From positions 62,001-126,000 of the forward strand of contig NZ_PJJJ01000031.1 of the NCBI RefSeq assembly GCF_002929495.1: DNA of 64,000 nt, in the 5' to 3' direction. This stretch comes from Cryobacterium sp. Y82 (lineage in GTDB: Bacteria; Actinomycetota; Actinomycetes; Actinomycetales; Microbacteriaceae). The position numbers and the translations under genes are program-made. This document shows, in pieces, positions 1 through 9,580 of this stretch. Below the pieces are notes generated by a model. It ran no database searches, was not told the DNA's origin, and worked only from the letters and a program-made list of their open reading frames with translations. Numbering within the stretch: position 1 is the stretch's first letter; the number at the start of each line of letters is the position of its first letter.

Positions 1-119
1 GGCGTGGACGTCGGTTTAACTCGCGGCGAGTCCGCAGCCCGTTTCGGGGCAGGAGCGGCCGGGCGAGCCGACTCGGTAGGCGGCTGGCCCGGCCGATCGA
101 AGCTGGCCGGTCGCCTCAC
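1..119 (-). CDS. ftsQ: FtsQ cell-division protein, N-terminal fragment (cut by window edge)
   Basis: An open frame starts with GTG at 119, 8 bases past the murC stop, behind a purine-rich GAGGCGGC that can serve as ribosome-binding site, and runs off the window edge. The visible 39 residues are basic, Pro/Ala-rich and disordered (starting MRRPASFDRPG), as expected of the cytoplasmic tail before the single membrane segment of actinobacterial FtsQ. The order murC-ftsQ-ftsZ is usual for this cluster. The ATG overlapping the murC stop is followed by a stop after four codons, so GTG 119 is the plausible start. The call rests mainly on position. Confidence 0.6.
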   Translation of the reverse strand, partial: MRRPASFDRPGQPPTESARPAAPAPKRAADSPRVKPTST

Positions 120-126
120 CGCCGCC

Positions 127-1548
127 TCATCCGCGTACTTTTTCGAGCGAGGCGAGCAGCTGGGGCACGATACGGTTCACGTCGCCGCAGCCGAGGGTCA
201 CGACGAAGTCACCGTCGCGGGCGATACTGGCGAGGTAGTCGGCGGCATCCTGCCAGTCGGGCACGTAGGCCACGTGGGACGGGTCGCGGAACCGTTCGGA
301 GACAAGCGCGCCGGTGACACCGGGTTCTGGGTCTTCGCGGGCGCCGTAAACGCCGAGCACGATGGTCTGGTCGGCGAAGGTCTCGAGGGTCTCGGCGAAT
401 TCCTGGGCGAACAGGCGGGTGCGGCTGTACAGGTGCGGCTGGTGCACGGCGATGATGCGGCCAGCACCGACGACGGTGCGGGCTGCGGCGAGAGCGGCGG
501 CGACCTCGGTCGGGTGGTGGGCGTAGTCGTCATAGACGCTGACGCCGCCGACCGTACCGTGTAGTTCGAACCGACGCTGGGTGCCACCGAAGCCGGCGAT
601 CGCGTCGAGGCTGGCGGCGGGATCGAAGCCGAGGCCGACCAGCACAGCGAAGGCGCCGGCCGCATTGATCGCGTTGTGTTTGCCGGGGATGCGCAGAGTG
701 GCGCTGTAATCCTGGCCTCGCCAGGCAACGCTGAAGCTGACCGGACCGGTCGTGGTGATGGAGTGCACGCGCACTGTGGAATCGGGGTGCTCGCCAAACG
801 TGACCACGCGGGCAGCGGCATCCGCGTCGCTCAGGCCGGCAATGAGGGCCGCGGTGACCCTCACCGCGCCGACGTCGTCGGAGGAGATGACGACGAGTTC
901 GCTGGCATTCCGACTGAATTCGACGAAAGCGGCCTCAAAGGCTTCGAGCGAGCCGTAGTGGTCGAGATGGTCGGGGTCAACGTTTGTGACCAGGGCAACT
1001 GCCGTGTCGTACAGTAGAAAAGAACCATCGGATTCGTCGGCTTCGACCACGAACAGGTCGTCGGCGCCACTCGCGGAGCTCACCCCGAGCGATTCGATCA
1101 CGCCACCATTGACAAAGCTCGGGTCCTGGCCGAGGCCGAGCAGACCGGTGACGATCATGCCGGTGGAGGTGGTCTTGCCGTGTGCGCCGGCGACCGATAC
1201 CAGGCGGTGCTGGCGGATGAGCCAGGCCAGGGCCTGCGCGCGGTGCAGCACCGGCAGGCCGCGTTCATTCGCGAGCACGTACTCGGGGTTGTCCTGCCAG
1301 AGGGCGCCGGTGACAACGAGCGAGTCGGCGGTGCCGACGTTGGCGGCAGTATGCCCGATGTACACGGTCGCGCCGAGTTCCCGCAGGGCCTTCACGTTCG
1401 GTGAATCCTTCGCATCCGACCCGGTGACCGTGTAGCCCCGGTTCAGGAACAGCCGAGCGATGCCACTCATGCCGGATCCGCCGACGCCCACGAAGTGCAC
1501 ACTTCCGAGCTTGTCGGGAATGATCAGGTTGAGGTCTGGTTTGATCAC
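127..1548 (-). CDS. murC: UDP-N-acetylmuramate--L-alanine ligase MurC
   Basis: Adds L-alanine to UDP-MurNAc using ATP, the first step of the stem peptide, in the cytoplasm. The 473-residue product has the family length. It begins with a Rossmann-like GVGGSGMSG stretch (about 21-29), then the Mur ligase P-loop GAHGKTT (121-127); the central domain carries [11 protein letters not shown] and [11 protein letters not shown], and the C-terminal domain has DDYAHHPTE. The start is GTG, 74 bases after murG. It is followed almost directly by ftsQ. Identification is firm from motifs and from its place in the division/cell-wall cluster. Confidence 0.97.
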   Translation of the reverse strand: MIKPDLNLIIPDKLGSVHFVGVGGSGMSGIARLFLNRGYTVTGSDAKDSPNVKALRELGATVYIGHTAANVGTADSLVVTGALWQDNPEYVLANERGLPVLHRAQALAWLIRQHRLVSVAGAHGKTTSTGMIVTGLLGLGQDPSFVNGGVIESLGVSSASGADDLFVVEADESDGSFLLYDTAVALVTNVDPDHLDHYGSLEAFEAAFVEFSRNASELVVISSDDVGAVRVTAALIAGLSDADAAARVVTFGEHPDSTVRVHSITTTGPVSFSVAWRGQDYSATLRIPGKHNAINAAGAFAVLVGLGFDPAASLDAIAGFGGTQRRFELHGTVGGVSVYDDYAHHPTEVAAALAAARTVVGAGRIIAVHQPHLYSRTRLFAQEFAETLETFADQTIVLGVYGAREDPEPGVTGALVSERFRDPSHVAYVPDWQDAADYLASIARDGDFVVTLGCGDVNRIVPQLLASLEKVRG

Positions 1549-1622
1549 CGTGGTGCGCTCTTCTCGATTGAAGCTAAAAAAACAGTTCGTGTGGGCACTA
1601 CGTTACGCGTGCCAACCGGCGT

Positions 1623-2696
1623 TCAGGTCGTGAGCGCCTCGTGAATCAGATCGATCATCTGCGCGGTGCCGTCCAACACGCCAACGGATGCCGCAGCTCT
1701 CCCCATTGCCGCCAGCCTTGCTCGGTCACCCAACAGGGTCACCAACTCACCCTGGACGAAGGCCGGCACGAAGTCCTTGTCGTGGACCAGGATGCCCCCA
1801 CCGGCCGCCAGCACCGGCGCAGCGTTGAAACGCTGTTCGCCATTGCCGACCGGGTAGGGCACGTACACGGCCGCAATACCGAGCGCACACAGCTCGCTCA
1901 CCGTCGCCGATCCGGCCCGCGTCACGGCGAAATCAGCCGCCGCGAGGGCGAGATCCATGCGGTCGCAGTACGCGACCAGGTGATAGTTCGGCAGGTGCGG
2001 GTCGGTAACCTCGGCCGTCGACCCGGTAATGTGCAGTACCTGCCAACCCGCCGCGACGAGGTCCCGCGCGGCAGCGACCATGGTGCCGTTGAGCTTGCGT
2101 GCACCAAGTGACCCGCCGGTGACGAGCAGTACGGAACGCTCAGGGGCTAGCGAGAAGAAGGCCAGGGCCTCTGACCGGGTCGCCGCGCGGTCGAGGTGTT
2201 CGATCTCGGGGCGCAGCGGCATGCCCACGAACCGCGCGTGCCGAATCGGGGTGCCGGCGAACGCGACCCCGACGTGCCGAGTCAGGCGTGCGCCCAGCTT
2301 GTTGGCCAGGCCCGGCTTGGCGTTCGCCTCGTGGATAACGATCGGCACACCGACACGGCGGGCGGCGAGGTACGCCGGCGTCGAAACGTAGCCGCCAAAA
2401 CCAACGACGACATCGACCTTTCGAGACCGAATGATTGTGGCCACCCTGCGGACGGCGGCGTTGAACTGCGGCAGAAAATCGAGGGCTGCCCGATTTGGGC
2501 GGCGCGGAAACGGCACCTTGGGCACGACGATAAGTTCGTAACCACGGGCCGGAACCAGGCGTGCCTCGAGACCCTCAGCCGTGCCGAGAACCAGCACCGT
2601 GGCATCCGCTTCGACACTGCGGATGCGGTCGGCGACGGCGAGTAGGGGGTTGACGTGGCCGGCGGTTCCGCCGCCCGCGAGTAAGTACGTGGTCAT
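1623..2696 (-). CDS. murG: UDP-N-acetylglucosamine--lipid I GlcNAc transferase MurG
   Basis: Glycosyltransferase (GT28) that converts lipid I to lipid II at the inner face of the membrane. The 357-residue product starts with the nucleotide-sugar transferase glycine loop GGGTAGHVNP (8-17), has the acceptor-side GFGGYVSTPAYLAA and IHEANAKPGLAN segments, and in the C-terminal half the donor-binding VTGGSLGA and RAGSATVSELCALG stretches. Its ATG overlaps the ftsW stop (ATGA), so the two are probably translationally coupled. Confidence 0.97.
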   Translation of the reverse strand: MTTYLLAGGGTAGHVNPLLAVADRIRSVEADATVLVLGTAEGLEARLVPARGYELIVVPKVPFPRRPNRAALDFLPQFNAAVRRVATIIRSRKVDVVVGFGGYVSTPAYLAARRVGVPIVIHEANAKPGLANKLGARLTRHVGVAFAGTPIRHARFVGMPLRPEIEHLDRAATRSEALAFFSLAPERSVLLVTGGSLGARKLNGTMVAAARDLVAAGWQVLHITGSTAEVTDPHLPNYHLVAYCDRMDLALAAADFAVTRAGSATVSELCALGIAAVYVPYPVGNGEQRFNAAPVLAAGGGILVHDKDFVPAFVQGELVTLLGDRARLAAMGRAAASVGVLDGTAQMIDLIHEALTT

Positions 2697-4015
2697 GCCC
2701 GGTCAGCCTCGTTGTCGTCGAAATCATTCTCTGCTTGGCTTGAGCGGTCGCCGCGCGCAAAAGAGAGCACGATGCCGATCGCCACGAGGGTAGTGAGCAA
2801 AGCGGTGCCACCGGCCGAAATCAGCGGCAGCGGTACGCCCAGCACGGGGAACACTCCGAGCACCACGCCGATGTTGACGAAGGCCTGGCCGATGATCCAG
2901 ACCATGGCGGCGGCCGTGGAGACTTTGGCCTGCACGGTCGTGGCCGTTCGCATGATGCGCAAAAAGGCGAAGGCCAACAGAATGAACATGCCGAGCACGA
3001 CGATGCAGCCGATCAATCCGAGCTCTTCGCCGATGATGGCGAAGATGTAGTCATTGTCGGCGGCCGGCAACCAAGACCATTTGGCCTTCGAATTGCCAAG
3101 GCCCACGCCGAAGACTCCACCGTTAGCCAGCGCCCAGGTGCCATGCAGTGGTTGCCAGCAGCTGGCGGAGATTTCCCCGCTCAGCTCGGTGCAACCCTCC
3201 TTGAGAAAGCTCATGATGCGAGTCAGACGATTGGGGCTCGCGACGGCGAGCACGATAGCGCCAGCGACACCGACCAACAGGGGTACGGCGAGCAGACGCA
3301 GTTTGACTCCGGCGAAGAACAGGGCGCCGAACAAAATGCCGGCCATGATCATGGTGGTTCCGAGGTCGCCGCCGATCATGACGAGCATCGTGGCGCCGCC
3401 GCCCACCCCGAACACCGGGATGAATACGTGCCTCCAGTTGTCGAGTTGATGCTGTTTTTTCGACAGGATCATGCCGAGCCAGATGACCAGTGCCACCTTG
3501 ATGCCCTCAGACGGCTGAAACTGGATGCCAAAGATGTTCAGCCAGTTGGTGTTGCCTCCGGTGCCGCGGCCGAGTCCGGTGGCCACCACCAGAAACTGAA
3601 AGAAACAGGTGAGCAGCAGTGACGGCCAGGCCATGCGCCGCCAAAACGCGAGCGGCAGCCGGCTGGCGACGAGCATGAGGGGAATGCCGATCAGCGCGAA
3701 CATGCCCTGACGGAGCAGCCCGCCAAAGAATCCCATGTCGGCCAGAAAGGAGTCGACCGACGACGACGACAGCACCATGACGAGGCCGAAGATGACCAGA
3801 AAGAGGGTGGTGCCCAGCAGTAGAAAGTAGTTGCCGCCCTCAGCCTTGAACACTCGACCGAGGTGGATTCGAACCTGTGGTCCGCCCGGCGTTTGCGCCT
3901 CGGCCCGCTGGACGGATGCCAGCGTCGGGCGCCCGGAAACAGGCGCGGTGCGGGTGACCGGGCGTGACGTGGTGCGGGAGGAGGGGTTACGCGGCACCTG
4001 TACCATCCGCGTCAC
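2693..4015 (-). CDS. ftsW: SEDS-family septal peptidoglycan polymerase FtsW
   Basis: Integral membrane glycosyltransferase that polymerises lipid II at the septum together with the transpeptidase FtsI. The 440 residues contain a hydrophilic basic N-terminal tail of about 60 residues and then roughly ten membrane segments; the conserved SEDS features PSEGIKVALV, DNDYIFAIIGEELG and the late SAGGTALL are visible. GTG start overlaps the murD stop (GTGA). Membership of the dcw cluster favours FtsW over the elongation paralogue RodA. Confidence 0.95.
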   Translation of the reverse strand: MTRMVQVPRNPSSRTTSRPVTRTAPVSGRPTLASVQRAEAQTPGGPQVRIHLGRVFKAEGGNYFLLLGTTLFLVIFGLVMVLSSSSVDSFLADMGFFGGLLRQGMFALIGIPLMLVASRLPLAFWRRMAWPSLLLTCFFQFLVVATGLGRGTGGNTNWLNIFGIQFQPSEGIKVALVIWLGMILSKKQHQLDNWRHVFIPVFGVGGGATMLVMIGGDLGTTMIMAGILFGALFFAGVKLRLLAVPLLVGVAGAIVLAVASPNRLTRIMSFLKEGCTELSGEISASCWQPLHGTWALANGGVFGVGLGNSKAKWSWLPAADNDYIFAIIGEELGLIGCIVVLGMFILLAFAFLRIMRTATTVQAKVSTAAAMVWIIGQAFVNIGVVLGVFPVLGVPLPLISAGGTALLTTLVAIGIVLSFARGDRSSQAENDFDDNEADRA

Positions 4016-5523
4016 CTGCCTAGTAGATCGTGTACTGCCTGATTGAAAAGCCGGCCCCGTTCGGCATAGCTCTCGAATTGGTCCATGGACGCGGCCGCCG
4101 GTGCGAGCAGCACCGTATCCCCAGCCTTGGCGATTTCGGCAGCAAGCCGGACCGCCACCGTCATCACCTGTTCGGCGCCGTTGGATACAGTGTCGTCCGG
4201 GTCGATCTCGAACACGGTCAGGTCGGGGGCGTGTCGCGCGAATGCCTGGCGTAATGCCAGGCGATCGACGCCGATGATGATCGCGCCGCGCAGGCGGCCC
4301 ACGTGCTTGCGCACGAGTTGATCGATGTCGACCCCCTTGAGCAACCCGCCGACCAGCCAGACGACTGACTCATAGGCGGCCAGGGAGGCATCGGCCGCAT
4401 GCGGATTAGTCGCTTTGGAATCGTCGACCCACTCCACGCCGTCCCCGATAGCGACCGTCTCGATGCGGTGCGCGTCGAGGTGGAAGGTCTCCAGCGCCGT
4501 GTGGATGGTGGCCGGCGCCACGCCGAACGACCGCGCGAGGGCGCTCGCGGCGAGCACATCCATGATCACGTGCGGGGCGCCGAGGCCGGCCGATACGAGG
4601 TGCGGAACGGTGGTCAGTTCGAGGGCGCGTTCGAACCGGTCCGGAAGGAAGGCGCGGTCGCAGACGATGCCGTCGACGATACCCAATTCGCTCGGTCCTG
4701 GCACGCCGAGGGCGAAACCGATCGCCCGCGCACCGTCCTGCACGTCGGCTTCCTGCACCATTTCCCGGGTGGCGGCATCCGCTGTGTTGTAGACGCAGGC
4801 AACGGCGGTGTTCAGATATACCTTGGCTTTGGCAGCGCGGTAGGCGGCGGCCGAACCGTGCCAGTCCAGGTGGTCGTCAGCGACATTGAGGCAGAGGCTC
4901 GCCCAGGGCGCCAGCGCGCCCGGACCGCTCTTTGGCAGGTGGTGCAGTTGGTAGCTGGAGAGTTCGACGACGAGCACGTCCCACCCGGCAGGATCGCGGA
5001 TGGCGTCGAGCACGGGCACGCCGATGTTGCCGCAGGGGGCAACGCGGCTGCCGTGGGCGGCGAGCATGGTGGCGGTGAGTTGCACGGTGGTGGTTTTGCC
5101 GTTGGTGCCGGTGACGAGCATCCACTCGGCAGGAACACCGACCTTGTCGCGCAGCCGCCAGGCAAGTTCGATGTCACCCCAGACTGGAATCTGATTCTCC
5201 GCCGCCCAATTGAGCAGCGGATGGTCGGGATGGAAGCCGGGCGACACGATGATCAATTCCGGGATCTGCGCTGCGAGTTCCGCGGGCACCTCCCGCAGGT
5301 CAGCCTGCACGAACGGCACTCCAAGCACCGTGAGCAGGTCGAAGCGTTCGTCGGGGCCGACAGACGCCAGAACAAGCACGTCGGCGCCGAGTTCGGCGAG
5401 GGTGTCGGCGGCGGCGAAACCGGTCACTCCGAGGCCGAGCACGGCAACGCGCAGGCCCTTCCAGTCCGCGTGCCAGCTGGTGAGGTCATCCAGGCGGTCG
5501 TTCGTAGCGGCGTCATCGCTCAT
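4012..5523 (-). CDS. murD: UDP-N-acetylmuramoyl-L-alanine--D-glutamate ligase MurD
   Basis: Cytoplasmic ATP-dependent ligase adding D-glutamate to UDP-MurNAc-L-Ala. The P-loop GTNGKTT lies near residues 139-145, followed by ELSSYQL, LNVADDHLDWHG and the C-terminal WVDDSKATNPHA. I choose the ATG at 5523 because it overlaps the mraY stop as TAATG, the coupling style used throughout this cluster; an in-frame GTG at 5538 would add five residues and overlap mraY further, and neither has a strong ribosome-binding site. The product is 503 residues, somewhat longer than the E. coli enzyme but normal for actinobacteria. Confidence 0.96.
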   Translation of the reverse strand: MSDDAATNDRLDDLTSWHADWKGLRVAVLGLGVTGFAAADTLAELGADVLVLASVGPDERFDLLTVLGVPFVQADLREVPAELAAQIPELIIVSPGFHPDHPLLNWAAENQIPVWGDIELAWRLRDKVGVPAEWMLVTGTNGKTTTVQLTATMLAAHGSRVAPCGNIGVPVLDAIRDPAGWDVLVVELSSYQLHHLPKSGPGALAPWASLCLNVADDHLDWHGSAAAYRAAKAKVYLNTAVACVYNTADAATREMVQEADVQDGARAIGFALGVPGPSELGIVDGIVCDRAFLPDRFERALELTTVPHLVSAGLGAPHVIMDVLAASALARSFGVAPATIHTALETFHLDAHRIETVAIGDGVEWVDDSKATNPHAADASLAAYESVVWLVGGLLKGVDIDQLVRKHVGRLRGAIIIGVDRLALRQAFARHAPDLTVFEIDPDDTVSNGAEQVMTVAVRLAAEIAKAGDTVLLAPAAASMDQFESYAERGRLFNQAVHDLLGR

Positions 5524-6614
5524 TAGCGGCTCAGCCACTCGAGGTAGAACGAGCCGACACCGGCCGCGACGAGCAGTCCGCCGATGATCCAGAACCGCAC
5601 GACGACCGTGACTTCGGCCCAGCCCTTGAGCTCAAAGTGGTGGTGGATCGGACTCATTAGGAAGATGCGTTTACCGTGGGTGATTTTGAAGTAGGCACGC
5701 TGCACGATCACCGATCCGGCTTCCATGACGAACAGTCCGCCGATGAGCACCAGGAGCAGTTCGGTGCGGCTGAGAATGGCGAGGGCAGCCAGCGCCCCAC
5801 CGAGGGCGAGCGAACCGGTATCACCGAGGAAGATCTTGGCCGGCGAGGTATTCCACCAGAGAAAGCCGATCAGGCCACCGACGATGGTCGCCGCGACGAT
5901 GGCGAGGTCGAAGGAGTCGGGGCCGAGGTAGCACTTGTACTGGTCGGCGGCATCCGATCCGCCGAAGCAGCTCTGGTTGGACTGCCAGAAGCCGATCACC
6001 ACGAAAGACCCGATGGCAAAAATGGATGCCCCGGTGGCGAGGCCATCGAGGCCATCCGCGACGTTAACGCCGTTCGACGTCGCGGCCACAATCAGGCAGA
6101 TCCAGAGCAGAAACACGGCGATGCCGATGAACGTGCCCAATTTGAGAAAGTCGAGGGGTAGATCGCGAATGAACGAGATGCTGGTCGAGGCGGGGGTCTG
6201 GCCGTTGCGGTCGACGAATTGCAACGACAGGACACCGAAAGCGCCAGCGACGATGACCTGCCCGAGAACCTTGGACCAGCCACCAAGCCCGAGACTGCGC
6301 TGGTGGCGCGTCTTCAGGAAGTCGTCGAGAAAACCAACAAGCCCGAGGCCCACCATCATGAACAAGACAAGCAACGGTGACGGAGTGAACGGCCGTTGCT
6401 CGATCAACATGGCCGTGAAATAGCTGATCAGCACACCCAGAATGATGATGATTCCACCCATGGTGGCGGTACCGCGCTTGGCATGGTGACTCTTGGGGCC
6501 GTCGTCACGAATGAACTGGCCCCAGCCGAGCTTTTTGAACAATCGAATAAACAGCGGCGTCAGAAACAGGGTGAACGCGAGCGAAAACGCTCCGGACAGC
6601 AGCAGGACTCTCAC
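5523..6614 (-). CDS. mraY: Phospho-MurNAc-pentapeptide transferase MraY
   Basis: Integral membrane enzyme that transfers phospho-MurNAc-pentapeptide to undecaprenyl phosphate, giving lipid I. The 363-residue product has about ten membrane segments, the aspartate pair [14 protein letters not shown] (Asp97-Asp98), [30 protein letters not shown], and the C-terminal [12 protein letters not shown] histidine motif typical of the family. The GTG start overlaps the murF stop (GTGA) and its own stop overlaps the murD start. Confidence 0.97.
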   Translation of the reverse strand: MRVLLLSGAFSLAFTLFLTPLFIRLFKKLGWGQFIRDDGPKSHHAKRGTATMGGIIIILGVLISYFTAMLIEQRPFTPSPLLVLFMMVGLGLVGFLDDFLKTRHQRSLGLGGWSKVLGQVIVAGAFGVLSLQFVDRNGQTPASTSISFIRDLPLDFLKLGTFIGIAVFLLWICLIVAATSNGVNVADGLDGLATGASIFAIGSFVVIGFWQSNQSCFGGSDAADQYKCYLGPDSFDLAIVAATIVGGLIGFLWWNTSPAKIFLGDTGSLALGGALAALAILSRTELLLVLIGGLFVMEAGSVIVQRAYFKITHGKRIFLMSPIHHHFELKGWAEVTVVVRFWIIGGLLVAAGVGSFYLEWLSR

Positions 6615-8020
6615 GAGAACAAGTCTCCCAGTCGATCGCCGAGGAATCGCAGACCCGCGGAGTTGGATGACTTCACGAGCACGGTGTCCCCCGGATTCAC
6701 GCTGTTGCGCACCAGTTCGAAGGCTTCGTCCGGCGTGTCGACATAGGCCGACTCACCGTCCCAGGATCCCTCATTGATGGTGCTGATGTGCATGCGGCGA
6801 GCCCGCTGGCCCACCACGATCATCTGGGAGATGTTCAGCCGCACAGCGAGTAGCCCGATGCGATCGTGCTCTTCACCGGCTAGTTCGCCGAGTTCGGCCA
6901 TCTCCCCGAGAACCGCGATGGTTCTCCGGCCGGGAATGCCGATCTGGGCGAGCGTCTTGAGGGCTGCGCTCATCGAGTCGGGGCTCGCGTTGTAGGCGTC
7001 ATTGATGATCGTGACGTCGTCCTTTCCGCCGAGCACCTCCATGCGCCAGCGTTCGGCCCTGGTAGTAGCTTGTAGCGCGGCGACGATATCGCGAAGCGAC
7101 ACCCCGAGGACTTCCGCGGCGGCCGCGGCGGCGAGGGCGTTCATGACGTGGTGCTCACCGAGCACCGGGAACACAACCGGGGCGCTCTGCCCGTCGGCGA
7201 GGTGCAGGGTGAACGTCGTTCCGGTGCGCCCGGAATGCACATCGCTGGCGCGCACGTCGACCTGCCCATACTGGCCGAACCGCACGACGCGTGCGGGGGT
7301 GATCGCGGCCATCTGCGCGACGCGCGGGTCGTCGGCATTCAGCACCGCGACATCCGTGGGAAGCAGGTCGGTGACCATTTCGGACTTAGCCCGCACGGTG
7401 CCATCAAGATCGCCGAACTCACCGGCGTGGGCAAGGCCGATGGTGAGCACGATGCCAACGTCGGGTCGGGCCAGGCGCACGAGGTTAGCGATGGCGCCCT
7501 CGCTGCTGGCGCCCATCTCGATCACCAGGAAACGGGTGTCGTCGGTGACCTCGAGCATCGTCATCGGCGCCCCGACCTGGTTGTTGAAGGATCCTCGAGG
7601 GGCGACGGTGGGGCCAACCCGTTCGAGCATGCTGCGCAGCAGGTTCTTGGTGGTGGTTTTGCCATTGGACCCGGTGACGGCCACAATCTTGAGCGTCCCG
7701 GCGGCGCGCACCCTGGCGACAACGGTGGATGCCAGGGCGCCGAGCGCTGCAACGGCGTCGGCGACGACGATTTGGGTGACCGGCAGGTCAAGCAGTCGTT
7801 CGACGATGAGCAGCGCGGCGCCCTGGGCTGCAGCGACCGGCGCGAACAGGTGCCCGTCGGTGACCGCGCCGGGCTTGGCGACGAAGATCGAGCCGGGTTC
7901 GATCAGGCGCGAATCGGTCTGCACTGATCCGTTGACGAGATCCGATGGCGCGCACGCGCCGGCGAGGTGCAGGGCACCATCGACGACCTGGCTGATTTCG
8001 GCCAGGGAGAGTGCGATCAT
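6611..8020 (-). CDS. murF: UDP-MurNAc-tripeptide--D-alanyl-D-alanine ligase MurF
   Basis: Cytoplasmic ligase that adds D-Ala-D-Ala to the UDP-MurNAc tripeptide. The P-loop GSNGKTT is at 117-123, with [12 protein letters not shown] (MurF-type carbamylation region), NADDPRV and [10 protein letters not shown] in the C-terminal half. The 469-residue length is normal. The ATG directly abuts the murE stop (TAAATG), fitting one polycistronic message. MEMG-type and NDAYNA-type signatures separate it from MurC, MurD and MurE in the same cluster. Confidence 0.96.
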   Translation of the reverse strand: MIALSLAEISQVVDGALHLAGACAPSDLVNGSVQTDSRLIEPGSIFVAKPGAVTDGHLFAPVAAAQGAALLIVERLLDLPVTQIVVADAVAALGALASTVVARVRAAGTLKIVAVTGSNGKTTTKNLLRSMLERVGPTVAPRGSFNNQVGAPMTMLEVTDDTRFLVIEMGASSEGAIANLVRLARPDVGIVLTIGLAHAGEFGDLDGTVRAKSEMVTDLLPTDVAVLNADDPRVAQMAAITPARVVRFGQYGQVDVRASDVHSGRTGTTFTLHLADGQSAPVVFPVLGEHHVMNALAAAAAAEVLGVSLRDIVAALQATTRAERWRMEVLGGKDDVTIINDAYNASPDSMSAALKTLAQIGIPGRRTIAVLGEMAELGELAGEEHDRIGLLAVRLNISQMIVVGQRARRMHISTINEGSWDGESAYVDTPDEAFELVRNSVNPGDTVLVKSSNSAGLRFLGDRLGDLFS

Positions 8021-9565
8021 TTACAGCCACCCCGCTTCGCGCAGCGCCTGGCGGGAGTCGTCCCTGGCCGAATACGGCAGTTTCACGCCCTGTACCTCGT
8101 GGTAGTCCTCGTGACCGGGGCCCGCGTACAAAATGGTGTCTCCTTCGTGTGCGAGTGACAACGCCGTGCGGAATGCCGCACGCGGGTTGGCCACCTCGTA
8201 GAACTCGCCGTCCGGCACGGCTTCGCGCGCTGCTTTCAGTAGAACGGCACGGATGCTCGCGGCGTCTTCAAACCGCGGGTGAAAGTCGGTCACGACCACG
8301 ATATCGCTGCCTTGGGCGGCGATCCGACCCATATCGGCGCGTTTCGTGGTGTCGCGGTCGCCGTCGGCGCCGAAGAGCATGATCAATTTACCCGGGGTAA
8401 ATTTGCGCAGTGCCGCGAGCGTATTGAGGAAGGCATCCGGGCTGTGCCCGTAATCGATGTAGACGAGCGGCCCTCGATCACCGGAGATGCGCTCCGCGCG
8501 GCCCGGGATGAACGCGACAATGCCGCCGTCGCGGGTCAGCGTGTGCTGAATGGCACCGAGGTCGAATCCGCTTTCCACAAGCATGACGATGGCCAGAGCG
8601 GCGTTGGCGGCCATGTACCAGCCGAGCAGCGGCACCCGGGTGTGCAGGCGACGGCCATCGGGGCCGTCGAGCACGAAGTCGGTGTGCGTGGCGGACTCCC
8701 CCACAACGGTCATGTGCCAGTCGGCATCGACGTCTGCCCGATTGCTGATGGTCGTCACCGGGATGCGGCATTCGTCGGCGAGTCGGCGCCCCCAGTCGGT
8801 GTCAACGGTGACGACGCCACGGTGCGAGCGGTCGGGTTGGAACAGTTCGAGCTTGGCCTGAAAGTAGTCGTCCATCGCCGGGTAGTCGTCGAGGTGGTCG
8901 TGGCTGAGGTTGGTAAACGCAGCGATATCGAAGACGAGGCCGTCGACCCGGTAGCGGCTGAGGGCTTGCGCCGATACCTCGATGCCGACGGCGCGCACCT
9001 CGGCCTCGTTCATACGGGCCAACAGGGCGTGCAGTTCGCTGGCCTCGGGCGTGGTGAGCGAACTCGTGACGGCGAGATCACCGATGCGGCGTTCGGCGGT
9101 CGAGGTGAGCCCCGAGACGACGCCGAGTTGGTTCAGGATGCCGAATAAAAGGTAAACGACGCTGGTTTTGCCGTTGGTGCCGGTGACGGCGAACAGGGTC
9201 GCCGGGTTGTCGTCGGTGCGATAAATCCAGGCGGAGACGGCGCCGAGCGCGGCGCGGGCATCCGGTGTGACCAAAACCGGCAGACCGCTGGCCGCAGCGA
9301 GCAATGCTCCGGCCTCGTCGGTCAAAATGGCCACCGCCCCGGCCTCGGAGGCCGCGGCGGCGAAGGTCGCGCCGTGCAGGTGCGCACCGGGAACGCCGAC
9401 ATAGAGGTCGCCGGGTTGCACCGTGCGCGAGCTCAGGCTCACTCCGGTGACTTCGAGACCGTCGATGTCTCCACGAAGTTCTAGATCAAATTCGGCAACC
9501 AATCCCGACAACGACCGCGGAACGGGATGCTCGGGACGGAGAGCCGACGGCGCCAATTCAGACAC
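8021..9565 (-). CDS. murE: UDP-N-acetylmuramyl-tripeptide synthetase MurE
   Basis: Adds the third stem-peptide amino acid to UDP-MurNAc-L-Ala-D-Glu. The 514-residue product has the P-loop GTNGKTS (129-135), TSSLTTPEASELH, the carbamylated-lysine region AKLELFQP and the nucleotide-binding GADGDRDTTKR. The position that in meso-diaminopimelate-adding enzymes reads DNPR here reads DFHPR (427-431), so the amino acid added may not be diaminopimelate; B-type peptidoglycan is known in Microbacteriaceae. Start is GTG; 15 bases separate it from the ftsI stop. Enzyme identity is firm, amino-acid specificity is not. Confidence 0.93.
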   Translation of the reverse strand: MSELAPSALRPEHPVPRSLSGLVAEFDLELRGDIDGLEVTGVSLSSRTVQPGDLYVGVPGAHLHGATFAAAASEAGAVAILTDEAGALLAAASGLPVLVTPDARAALGAVSAWIYRTDDNPATLFAVTGTNGKTSVVYLLFGILNQLGVVSGLTSTAERRIGDLAVTSSLTTPEASELHALLARMNEAEVRAVGIEVSAQALSRYRVDGLVFDIAAFTNLSHDHLDDYPAMDDYFQAKLELFQPDRSHRGVVTVDTDWGRRLADECRIPVTTISNRADVDADWHMTVVGESATHTDFVLDGPDGRRLHTRVPLLGWYMAANAALAIVMLVESGFDLGAIQHTLTRDGGIVAFIPGRAERISGDRGPLVYIDYGHSPDAFLNTLAALRKFTPGKLIMLFGADGDRDTTKRADMGRIAAQGSDIVVVTDFHPRFEDAASIRAVLLKAAREAVPDGEFYEVANPRAAFRTALSLAHEGDTILYAGPGHEDYHEVQGVKLPYSARDDSRQALREAGWL

Positions 9566-9580
9566 GCAGGGCTCGCTTTC

